Positions 25,235 to 32,641 of a stretch of 32,694 nucleotides of DNA are shown piece after piece. Below the pieces are notes generated by a model. It was not told the origin of the DNA. It searched no databases and saw nothing but the letters and a program-made list of their open reading frames with translations. Both the position numbers and the translations under genes were made by a program. The first letter of the stretch is position 1, and each line of letters opens with the position of its first letter. The stretch is from an uncultured Alphaproteobacteria bacterium (lineage in GTDB: Bacteria; Pseudomonadota; Alphaproteobacteria; HIMB59; GCA-002718135): NCBI GenBank assembly GCA_902541215.1, contig CACBPV010000014.1:1-32694 (forward strand), written 5' to 3'.

Positions 25235-26386
25235 CTAAATCTTAAACAATTCTTGAGACAAATCAGGAAGTTCGTCTCCCCAAAAAACTTCTTTACGTAA
25301 AAATTCTGGATCTTGATTAAAACAAATTGACATTGCAGAATTATAAACAGCCCTGGAATCAATAGTCGAATTTAGATCTCTTCCCTCAAACAATTCTTTC
25401 TTTTTTAGTCCAGGCCAATCTGTATAAACTTGAGATTTTTTTAACAAGCCTCCAGCCATTAGTATTGCACTTCCATATCCATGCTCAGTTCCATAGCCCC
25501 CATTTTGTTTTATAGTTCGGCCAAATTCAGTCAGAGTAAGAATTAGTGTATTATCAAACGCTTGGCCAAGATTTTCATGTAAAATAGTAACAATTTTATT
25601 TACTTCTTCTAGTTCATCAGCATGCGCTCCATCAACACCTCCTTGAGCAGCATGGGTATCAAAACCATCTAAATCAAATACAGCAACTCGAGGACCACTT
25701 TGATCTTTTAGTTGTTTAGCAGCTTCAAGAGCAAGTTTTTTTCTATCATCAGAGTCAGTAGCTATTTGCATAGACAATGGTCTTTGTCTAATTGTATCAA
25801 GTGTAGATTTAATTAGCTCGTTATGCTCACCCTTAAATTCATTATAAATTTGATCTATTAACTTTGTTTCAACAAAATCTGGTGATGGGAAGAAATTATT
25901 ATTCTGTGGCACACCTCTTAATAAAAGTGGCATTGGTAAAGATATTGCCAGACCTTTTCCTATAATATTTGACGCTAGTAATCCCCTACCAAGCCACCCT
26001 GTTTTTTCTTTGTATGGAATGTGTGCTCCGGTTTCCATTAAATTTTGCCCATCAAAATGTGATCTGCCTGTGTAAGGAATATTTGTTGCATGAACAAATG
26101 CCGCTTGATTTTTTTGCCAGAGTTTATGGAAAATTTCTAATTTAGGGTGAAGACCAAAGTCACTGTTCAAATTAAGAACGTCTTCCAGAATAAGTTTTTT
26201 TCTCAATTTTTTTAGACGTTTATCTCCAATAACAGGAACAGCTGTTAAACCATCCATTCCCCCGCGAAGTGATATAATAATTAGATTTTTTTTCTGCATT
26301 GAAGCAAAACTTATTTTTGGAAAATATCCAGAAAGAAATAATGTTGTTGATCCTCCAATTAAAAAATTTCTTCTTGTGCAGTTCAT
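25235..26386 (-). CDS. DUF1501 family protein, Tat-exported
   Basis: A 383-aa protein with a twin-arginine signal (CTRRNFLIGGSTT), then the DUF1501 core: SLRGGMDGLTAVPV, HATNIPYTGRSHFDGQ, FDLDGFDTHAAQGG and LTEFGRTIKQNGGYGTEHGYG. DUF1501 proteins are distant members of the alkaline phosphatase/sulfatase superfamily; the Asp/His-rich motifs could bind metal, but no activity is established. It overlaps the upstream DUF1800 gene by 4 nt, the usual partnership. Its placement before nucleoside salvage genes is suggestive only. Confidence 0.9.
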   Translation of the reverse strand: MNCTRRNFLIGGSTTLFLSGYFPKISFASMQKKNLIIISLRGGMDGLTAVPVIGDKRLKKLRKKLILEDVLNLNSDFGLHPKLEIFHKLWQKNQAAFVHATNIPYTGRSHFDGQNLMETGAHIPYKEKTGWLGRGLLASNIIGKGLAISLPMPLLLRGVPQNNNFFPSPDFVETKLIDQIYNEFKGEHNELIKSTLDTIRQRPLSMQIATDSDDRKKLALEAAKQLKDQSGPRVAVFDLDGFDTHAAQGGVDGAHADELEEVNKIVTILHENLGQAFDNTLILTLTEFGRTIKQNGGYGTEHGYGSAILMAGGLLKKSQVYTDWPGLKKKELFEGRDLNSTIDSRAVYNSAMSICFNQDPEFLRKEVFWGDELPDLSQELFKI

Positions 26387-27819
26387 ATTTTTAATACTCC
26401 TGGCAAATTACAAATAACTCCATACTTTTGCCCTAAATCATAATTTGATGTTCCAAATCTAAAATTTTCAATAAGTGATGCCATATTTTCATGATCTTCG
26501 AAATTATTTTTAAGACAATCTAAAATAAAATTATGGGATCTGTTTCCAGATTTAACAAGAATTGGAAGTTCAACTGAAGAAAACCAAAAGCGGCGTAATA
26601 ATAATTCTGGTGATACCCAATCTACCTCCAAATCACTCCAACCGTTAGGTTGTTTGGCACGATAAGGTGAATGACCTATTTCTCTAAGTATCCATGATAA
26701 TTGTCTTTGTCTATTATTTGGCTTTGACTTAAAAGTATAATTCATTTTTTCAAAAGAAAGCGGAATATTTAAATCAAACATTCTAGATAATTGCATTAAC
26801 CATATTTCAGGTGGATGAAATTTATGTGTAATCTCATTATATTTATAAGCTTGCGTTATAACTGCTTTGTGAATTTCAATTAAGTTTCCATTGGATTTGT
26901 TCCATGCTTCTATAACTGGGTTTATCATTTCATCTGTTGGCTCATCTGTAATAAAATGCCTACATAATTTTGTTGAGACAAATTTGATACAGATTGGGTG
27001 TGTTGCTAAATCATGAATTACTTTTGCAAGTTCTCTTTTTGCATCGTTTTTGTATTTAACTCCTAAAACTATTTTATCTCCTTTTTGATGCATTTCTTGA
27101 TCAAACCATATATCGCCGGTTTCTAAATTTTTTCTATCCCATTTGTGCGCCCAACCTGTCATGATATAGGCTAACTGAATAACATCTTCCTGAGTATATC
27201 CAGCATTAGGAGAAACTGTATGTAACTCTAATAATTCTCTTGCGTGATTTTCGTTTATAGTCTCTCCCCACTCCATTCCTTTTTTAGAATTGGGGCCAAA
27301 AGATTCTGAATTATCAAGGTGATGAATCATACACCATGAAGTCGTTACTGACTGAACCATCTCTTCAAAAGTTTTAACCATGTTTGGTCTAATAATTTCA
27401 CGTTGATAGGGTCCAGTACTAAACTCTGCTAGAAAATCTTTTTCACTTATTGCAAAATGATTTCCCCAAAAAAGCCAGAAACGCTCGAAAACAGGTTGTT
27501 TGGAATATTTTGTTTGAAAATGACGAATAGCATGTTCATTTAATTCAAAATATCTTTCACCAGTTTTTATTCTTAATTCATCTTTTGCTTTTCTATACGC
27601 ATGTTTATCATTTTTAAATTTTTTTCTTAAAACTTCTCTATCTCCGTACACCCATTCACCATATTTTTTTCTTAAATCTTTTTCTGTTGGAATTGTTCCA
27701 GGCCACAAGAGATCAGGTATGATATCTAATTGATTTATTGCCCAATTAAGAGGATCTTTATCTGGTTTTTCATTTGGAGACAGGCCAAACGCTACTCGTC
27801 TATAAAAATTTAATGACAT
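26383..27819 (-). CDS. DUF1800 family protein
   Basis: A 478-aa protein with the DUF1800 hallmarks: RRVAFGLSPNE at the N-terminus, RFWLFWGNHFA, NENHARELLELHTVSPNAGYTQEDV, IMTGW and GWSDLEVDWVSPELLLRR. The family's function is unknown. Family members often carry an export signal, but this one starts straight into the domain with none, while its DUF1501 partner has a Tat signal; it might be co-exported or be cytoplasmic. It opens a six-gene minus-strand run that continues to 22018. Confidence 0.88.
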   Translation of the reverse strand: MSLNFYRRVAFGLSPNEKPDKDPLNWAINQLDIIPDLLWPGTIPTEKDLRKKYGEWVYGDREVLRKKFKNDKHAYRKAKDELRIKTGERYFELNEHAIRHFQTKYSKQPVFERFWLFWGNHFAISEKDFLAEFSTGPYQREIIRPNMVKTFEEMVQSVTTSWCMIHHLDNSESFGPNSKKGMEWGETINENHARELLELHTVSPNAGYTQEDVIQLAYIMTGWAHKWDRKNLETGDIWFDQEMHQKGDKIVLGVKYKNDAKRELAKVIHDLATHPICIKFVSTKLCRHFITDEPTDEMINPVIEAWNKSNGNLIEIHKAVITQAYKYNEITHKFHPPEIWLMQLSRMFDLNIPLSFEKMNYTFKSKPNNRQRQLSWILREIGHSPYRAKQPNGWSDLEVDWVSPELLLRRFWFSSVELPILVKSGNRSHNFILDCLKNNFEDHENMASLIENFRFGTSNYDLGQKYGVICNLPGVLKI

Positions 27820-27871
27820 ATATAAAAAAAAATAGTTTACATATATTTATAATTTTTAAAAATAAAATTTA

Positions 27872-28522
27872 ATGAAAAATATACCTCTAAAAATTTGTGG
27901 AATAACAAATATGAAATCTGTTGAAGTGGCACATAAAAATAAAATAAAATCATTGGGTTTTGCAAGTAAAAATTTAAATGGACCAAACACAGTTAGTGAT
28001 AAAAAAATACAATCATTAATTAAAGAATGTAAAAATTATAAGATAGAATCAGTACTTCTGACTCGGTATGTATCTTTAGACAAGCTAATAGAACAAATAG
28101 ATTTTACAAAACCAAAGACAATTTCATGTTCATATCATTTTCCCAAAAAAGATTTATTAAAAATAAAAAAAATATTTAGAAGATTAAAAATTGGTATTGC
28201 AATTAATCCAGAAAATTACGATAAAAAATACATTGAATCAATTAGAAAAATTGTTGATGTTATTTATTTTGATATGAATGTTTATAGGAAAAAGAGTATT
28301 AAAAAGTATTCATTGAGAAAAAGTATTAAACAAATACAGTTTATAAAAAGTAAAAATATTCCAGTTTATATTGGTGGTGGTATAGACAAAAAAAATGTTT
28401 CCAATATTCTGAAACAAATAACACCTTTTGGATTAGATATTTCTAGAAGCTTGAAAAATCAGAGAAATTTAATTTCTAAATCAAAACTCAAAGATTTTTT
28501 AAATCAAATTTCGGTAGGATAA
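27872..28522 (+). CDS. Divergent TrpF-like (phosphoribosylanthranilate isomerase family) protein
   Basis: A 216-aa predicted (beta-alpha)8 protein. KICGIT (7-12, with catalytic-type Cys9), YIGGGIDKKNVSNIL (near 167-180) and GLDISRSL (187-194) align with TrpF landmarks, and Asp134 (IYFDMN) sits where TrpF has its acid. However, the loop after that Asp lacks the usual glycine-rich GGTG motif, and the terminal DVSSGVE form is changed to DISRSLK. It is therefore either a fast-evolving isomerase or a re-purposed relative. No other trp gene is nearby except chorismate-type enzymes of the convergent folate operon. Its 3' end overlaps folK by 24 bp. Confidence 0.65.
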   Translation: MKNIPLKICGITNMKSVEVAHKNKIKSLGFASKNLNGPNTVSDKKIQSLIKECKNYKIESVLLTRYVSLDKLIEQIDFTKPKTISCSYHFPKKDLLKIKKIFRRLKIGIAINPENYDKKYIESIRKIVDVIYFDMNVYRKKSIKKYSLRKSIKQIQFIKSKNIPVYIGGGIDKKNVSNILKQITPFGLDISRSLKNQRNLISKSKLKDFLNQISVG

Positions 28523-28999
28523 TCGTTTAATAATATATTTATTTTGCAACTCTTTCGATAATACTTTTATTGATTTTTTTTCAACTGGATGTCTGAAAAA
28601 TGGATCAATATCAAGTACTGGATATAACACAAAGTCTCTTTCAGCTACTCTTGGGTGAGGAATTATTAAATTTTTTTTATTAAATATTTGTTTGCCAAAA
28701 AAAATAATATCCAAATCAATGTTTCTTGGACCATTGATAATTTTTTTATTTTTTTTTAATTTTTTTTCAATTTCATAAATATTATTTATTAATTCTAATG
28801 GCTGCTGGTTGGTTAATAGTTTTATTGCAGTATTAAAAAAATTGCTTTGCGATTTGTATCCATAAGGAGAAGAAATATAAATATTTGCAAATTTTTTTAT
28901 ATTACCAATATATTCTAATTCTCTAACGGCACAGCGTAAATTAAATATAGCATTACCTAGATTTGAGCCAAGTGCGATTATTGTTTCAGTTTGATACAC
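28499..28999 (-). CDS. folK: HPPK, 6-hydroxymethyl-dihydropterin pyrophosphokinase
   Basis: Activates 6-hydroxymethyl-dihydropterin with ATP for FolP. At 166 aa it has IALGSNLGN at the start, YISSPYG, and the diagnostic GPRNIDLDIIFFG with the two Mg-binding Asp residues, followed by IPHPRVAERDFVLYPV. It is last in the pab-fol operon and overlaps folB by 14 bp. Lys and Ile content is very high, like the rest of this operon. The 3' end overlaps the convergent TrpF-like gene. Confidence 0.94.
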   Translation of the reverse strand: MYQTETIIALGSNLGNAIFNLRCAVRELEYIGNIKKFANIYISSPYGYKSQSNFFNTAIKLLTNQQPLELINNIYEIEKKLKKNKKIINGPRNIDLDIIFFGKQIFNKKNLIIPHPRVAERDFVLYPVLDIDPFFRHPVEKKSIKVLSKELQNKYIIKRLSYRNLI

Positions 29000-29330
29000 T
29001 TAGAGATTCAGCTCCATATTTTTTTGCTACAGCTGTTTTATTAATTGTAATTTTAACTTTTTTTATTTTAAATTTTTTTTCAAGAGCATTGGATGTTTTT
29101 ATTATTAAATGCTCAAGAGTATGTGATTGAGATCTCTTTATGAAAGTTTTTAAATATTTTGTAATAGATGAATAATCCTTAACATTATTTATATTATTTA
29201 AATCTAGTGAGTTTTTAACAGGATAACTAAATTCTAATGTTACCTTTAATAACTGTTTTTTCTTTCTCTCTTGAGCAGTGATGCCTATATTTGCACTGAT
29301 GGATAAGTTTTTAATTTCTACTTTGAACAT
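28986..29330 (-). CDS. folB: Dihydroneopterin aldolase
   Basis: Makes 6-hydroxymethyl-dihydropterin and glycolaldehyde from dihydroneopterin. The 114-aa length is normal. Features are IGITAQERKKKQ at the N-terminus (the G-x-x-x-E-R pattern with the catalytic-site Glu), DYSSITKYLK, and HTLEHLIIKT with the pterin-anchoring Glu; the C-terminal KVTINKTAVAKKYGAE-like segment contains the conserved Lys. It overlaps folP by 13 bp and folK by 14 bp, so the three pterin-branch enzymes are translationally linked. Confidence 0.9.
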   Translation of the reverse strand: MFKVEIKNLSISANIGITAQERKKKQLLKVTLEFSYPVKNSLDLNNINNVKDYSSITKYLKTFIKRSQSHTLEHLIIKTSNALEKKFKIKKVKITINKTAVAKKYGAESLSVSN

Positions 29331-30136
29331 AATTTTTCAAAAATTTTTAATGATTGAGACGTTTCTTTTATGTCGTGAACTCTAAATATATCAACTCCTT
29401 TTTGATAACAATATAATGCGGAAGCGATCGAACCTCCCAGTCTTTGATTTGTTTCACTCTTATCTATGAGGTTGATCCAACTTTTTCTAGATGATCCTAA
29501 TAACAATCCATATCCCTTAAACTTAAACTGATTAATTTTTTGCATGATTTCTATATTTTGTTTTAAATTTTTACCAAAACCAATACCCGGGTCAAACCAA
29601 ACTTTGGACGAAGGAATTTTTATTTTTTCTAATTGTTTAATTTTCTGAAGAAATATTTTTTTAATATCTTGCACAACATTATTATATGAGTGTATTTTCT
29701 GTTGCATAGTTTTGGGTGGTGCAGGTGTGTGCATTAAAATTAAACCTGTTTTAAATTTTTTAGTTAAAAAGAATAAATCTTCTGAGCCACCGAAGACATC
29801 ATTTATAATATGTGCTCCCATATTTAATGCATATTCTTGAGTTTCAATTTTATTAGTATCAACCGATATGACAAATTTATTTTTTGGTAATTTTTTTAAT
29901 ATCGGCTCTAATCTTTTAACTTCTTCTTTGTGTGTTAATGGGTCTGAACCAGGTCTTGTACTTTCTGCCCCAATATCAATAATACTTGCTCCATTTTTTA
30001 TCATTTCTTTGATATTTTTTATTGCATCTGAACTTTTAAAACTCTTTCCACCATCACTAAAAGAGTCAGGAGTAACATTGCATATTCCCATTACCGTTGG
30101 ACTAGATAGTTTAAAATTATAATTTCCTAATTTCAT
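29318..30136 (-). CDS. folP: Dihydropteroate synthase
   Basis: Joins p-aminobenzoate to the activated pterin; the target of sulfonamides. The 272-aa TIM barrel has GICNVTPDSFSDGG, IIDIGAESTRPGS, the pterin pocket segments SVDTNK and NDVFGG, FDPGIGFGKN, LGSSRKSW and the terminal RVHDIKE. All are intact. It overlaps the aminotransferase-type gene by 4 bp. In this operon it is the point where the pABA branch (PabB, PabA, PabC) meets the pterin branch (FolB, FolK). Confidence 0.95.
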   Translation of the reverse strand: MKLGNYNFKLSSPTVMGICNVTPDSFSDGGKSFKSSDAIKNIKEMIKNGASIIDIGAESTRPGSDPLTHKEEVKRLEPILKKLPKNKFVISVDTNKIETQEYALNMGAHIINDVFGGSEDLFFLTKKFKTGLILMHTPAPPKTMQQKIHSYNNVVQDIKKIFLQKIKQLEKIKIPSSKVWFDPGIGFGKNLKQNIEIMQKINQFKFKGYGLLLGSSRKSWINLIDKSETNQRLGGSIASALYCYQKGVDIFRVHDIKETSQSLKIFEKLCSK

Positions 30137-30888
30137 TTCAATAATATTTTTGCATATTTTTTTGATAAAAAATTATACATTTTCATTGAAGACCTATACC
30201 AATTAAATTGTTTAATAAAAGAAATACTAACCACGCCTTTACCAGAGCCAACTAAAAGTATTTCACTAAATTGATGTAAACTAGAAATATTAATATCTGT
30301 TCTATAAATTTTATAAGGCAGACTTTTAATTAAGTATTCTAGAGTAATTCCGTAATAATAGTAATTTTTTGGAATAAATAATTTATTACCATTTACAAAA
30401 ATTAAATTGGTCGTAGAGCCTTCTAAAATTTTATTGTTAAAGTAAAAAAGAATTTCTTCTTTCTGTAAATTAATTTCTTTTTGTAAAGAAATTATTTTTT
30501 TGTACAGTAAGTTTTTGAATATAGGTAAAGGACGCTGGTATCTGAAAAATTTTGCAGTAAAATACTTATGATCTTTATTTCGTTTACGTACAGATAATGA
30601 GATTATTTTTTTTGTGACTGCAATTCTTAATAGGTGGTCGTAATTTTTAATTTTAGAATATTTATTTAAAAAATTAGTTAAAAGATTTTTTGAAATTTTA
30701 ACATCAATGCCAAAATATCTTAAATCGTTATTTAGTTTTTTTAGATGCTGATCAACTAAGATAAAATTTGGCTCTTTGCCAAATAGTCTAATGGTTGTAA
30801 AGATACCCTTGTATCCCCAAAGAGAATTGAACTTAAGTAATTTAAAATTCTTAGTGTGAAAGGATTTTTTTAATAAGATATTTTCCAT
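30133..30888 (-). CDS. pabC: Aminotransferase class IV, probable 4-amino-4-deoxychorismate lyase
   Basis: Fold-type IV PLP protein of 251 aa that probably cleaves aminodeoxychorismate to pABA and pyruvate. LEGSTTNLIFVNG is the class IV signature; GIFTTIRLFG near residue 30 contains the paired Thr typical of ADC lyase (FTT); Lys125 in PIFKNLLYK aligns with the PLP lysine. A D-amino-acid or branched-chain aminotransferase is possible by fold, but the position between pabA and folP supports PabC. Its first 38 bases lie inside the end of pabA, the longest same-strand overlap in the window. Confidence 0.83.
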   Translation of the reverse strand: MENILLKKSFHTKNFKLLKFNSLWGYKGIFTTIRLFGKEPNFILVDQHLKKLNNDLRYFGIDVKISKNLLTNFLNKYSKIKNYDHLLRIAVTKKIISLSVRKRNKDHKYFTAKFFRYQRPLPIFKNLLYKKIISLQKEINLQKEEILFYFNNKILEGSTTNLIFVNGNKLFIPKNYYYYGITLEYLIKSLPYKIYRTDINISSLHQFSEILLVGSGKGVVSISFIKQFNWYRSSMKMYNFLSKKYAKILLK

Positions 30889-31408
30889 GTGGAGTTAAAA
30901 ATGAATCTGGGTGAAACTGTAGTCCATAGACTTTATTAATATCATCTTCAACCGCCATTGCTACATTTGTTTTTACACAACGCATTGTAATTATCATTGA
31001 TTGAGAAACAAATGGTTCAGCCATTTTTAAGGAATGATATCGACCTCCTAAAAAATTAAAATTTTTTTTAAAAATTGATTTATCGTTAGTAACTTTAATA
31101 TGACTCTGATAACCATGAAGAATATTTTTTTGTTGAACTATTTTAGCTCCTTCACAAAAAACTATTTGTTGGAAACCTAAACATATTCCTAATATTTTTT
31201 TCTTTCCTTTATATTTATTATAAATCTTAGTTGTTAATGGATAATCTTTTGGTTGACCAGGGCCTGGTGAAAGAACGATGGTCGAAGATTTTTCTAGTTT
31301 TGTTTGATCTATTTCATAATAATTTGAAACAAATGTTTGTTCAATACTATCTAGTAGATGAGCTAAATTGTATGTGAATGAATCTTCGTGATCAATGAGA
31401 TAAATCAT
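30851..31408 (-). CDS. pabA: Glutamine amidotransferase subunit, aminodeoxychorismate/anthranilate synthase component II
   Basis: Class I glutamine amidotransferase of 185 aa supplying ammonia to the PabB-like subunit. DHEDSFTYN opens the domain; SPGPG (47-51) forms the oxyanion region; the nucleophile Cys76 is in GICLGFQ; RYHSL is present. The triad motif is FHPDS (His166, Asp168) instead of the near-universal FHPES, so the catalytic Glu is replaced by Asp. PabA and TrpG are often one amphibolic protein; context favours pABA. It shares one base with pabB and overlaps pabC by 38 bp. Confidence 0.88.
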   Translation of the reverse strand: MIYLIDHEDSFTYNLAHLLDSIEQTFVSNYYEIDQTKLEKSSTIVLSPGPGQPKDYPLTTKIYNKYKGKKKILGICLGFQQIVFCEGAKIVQQKNILHGYQSHIKVTNDKSIFKKNFNFLGGRYHSLKMAEPFVSQSMIITMRCVKTNVAMAVEDDINKVYGLQFHPDSFLTPHGKYLIKKILSH

Positions 31409-32613
31409 TAGTTAAATAGATCTAAAAGTGATTTAGCTTTAATATAATTTTCATTATATTCTTTTTTTGCAGTACTTCCTAAGATCACACCACTAGCAAC
31501 TGATAATTCGATATCATTTTTAAAATTAAGTAGTGTTCTAATCATTATGTTAAATCGCATATCACCATTTGAATGTATAATTCCAAAACTGCCTGTGTAA
31601 ATATTTCTGTCAAATTTTTCTTTTCTATTTAGAAGTTGAATAGTACTAATTTTTGGACAACCAATGACTGAACCACCTGGCATTAAAGAAGAAATTATAT
31701 CATGGTTACTCATTTTATTTTTTATAACTCCCTTGATTGTCGTAACGTAATGAAAAAGATCTCGATATTCCTCAACTTTTTTTAGTTTATCTATTTTTAC
31801 AGATCCAGTTTTACAAATTTTAGACAGATCATTTCTTTCCATATCAACAATCATATTATGTTCTTTGGTTTCTTTTTCATTTCTTCTAAAAAATGTGAGA
31901 GCTTTATTTTTATTTAACTGCTTTCTTTTTCTTAATGTTCCAGCAATAGGTTTAGTTTTAATTGTGTTACCTTTTTTCAATATGAGTGTCTCTGGAGAAC
32001 AACTTACAATATTATAGTCTTTTTCCCTGATAAGAAAACTTTCAGGCGATTCATTCATTTTCATTAGCTTCCAAAAAAGATTAATAGAATTGATATTACC
32101 TTTTTTCGAATATGTTTGAGCTATTTTAATTTGATAAGTTTTTCCCTGTTTAATATTTTTAGAGAAATCATTAAATATCTTAGAATACTGCTTTAAAGAT
32201 AAGTTAAGATTAAACTTTTTATTTAAATGTAAATATTGTTTTGTATTGATGCTTATATTTTTAAAATTGGATTTAATACTTTTAATTGTTATTTTTTTAC
32301 CAATACTAATTTTAGTTTGTGGCTTGTAAAATACGCCGCTATGAAAATTTTTAGATCGCTGTTTTGGAAACTTTATTCCTATATTTTCACAAAGAAGTTT
32401 ATAACCAAAGAAACCAACATAACAATTCAATTCTTTAATCTTAGATTTTTTTGATTTAGATTGAGTATTAAGAAAATATTTTAGATTTTTATTATTAATA
32501 ATAATTCTTTTAGAAAAATCAGTATAGATGTCATAACCCTTATCAGTTTTATAAATTATAAGAGGTTTATCTGATTGATATAGCCTATTTAGATATTCTT
32601 TATTGTTCAACAC
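31408..32613 (-). CDS. pabB: Chorismate-binding enzyme, PabB-like aminodeoxychorismate synthase component I with Ala at the catalytic Lys
   Basis: A 401-aa member of the PabB/TrpE family that aminates chorismate. SCSPETL, KTKPIAGTLRKRK, ERNDLSKIC, MPGGSVIGCPK and FNIMIRTLL are the family landmarks. Length, the PGGS motif, Asn in FNIMIRT and the lack of an obvious tryptophan-binding LLES motif favour PabB. Yet residue 224 is Ala (PIAGT), as in anthranilate synthase, where typical PabB has Lys (PIKGT). The start is GTG at 32613 with no Shine-Dalgarno sequence and a TATAAT only 8 nt upstream. It opens a six-gene operon to folK. Confidence 0.82.
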   Translation of the reverse strand: MLNNKEYLNRLYQSDKPLIIYKTDKGYDIYTDFSKRIIINNKNLKYFLNTQSKSKKSKIKELNCYVGFFGYKLLCENIGIKFPKQRSKNFHSGVFYKPQTKISIGKKITIKSIKSNFKNISINTKQYLHLNKKFNLNLSLKQYSKIFNDFSKNIKQGKTYQIKIAQTYSKKGNINSINLFWKLMKMNESPESFLIREKDYNIVSCSPETLILKKGNTIKTKPIAGTLRKRKQLNKNKALTFFRRNEKETKEHNMIVDMERNDLSKICKTGSVKIDKLKKVEEYRDLFHYVTTIKGVIKNKMSNHDIISSLMPGGSVIGCPKISTIQLLNRKEKFDRNIYTGSFGIIHSNGDMRFNIMIRTLLNFKNDIELSVASGVILGSTAKKEYNENYIKAKSLLDLFN

Positions 32614-32621
32614 TTGATTCT

Positions 32622-32629
32622 ATTATAAT
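32622..32629. promoter_or_regulatory. Palindromic ATTATAAT shared -10 in a 28-bp divergent gap
   Basis: The 8-bp palindrome contains TATAAT on both strands. On the minus strand it ends 8 nt before the pabB GTG, predicting a leaderless or nearly leaderless transcript. On the plus strand it ends 12 nt before the ATG at 32642. The gap is too short for separate promoters. No convincing -35 was seen on either side. Confidence 0.4.
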
Positions 32630-32641
32630 TAGGATACTTAT

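Noticed and set aside
31408..32613. Naming the chorismate enzyme trpE because of PIAGT
   Set aside because: It is about 100 residues shorter than typical TrpE, lacks an obvious LLES tryptophan site, has PabB-like PGGS and FNIMIRT motifs, and sits in a folate operon.
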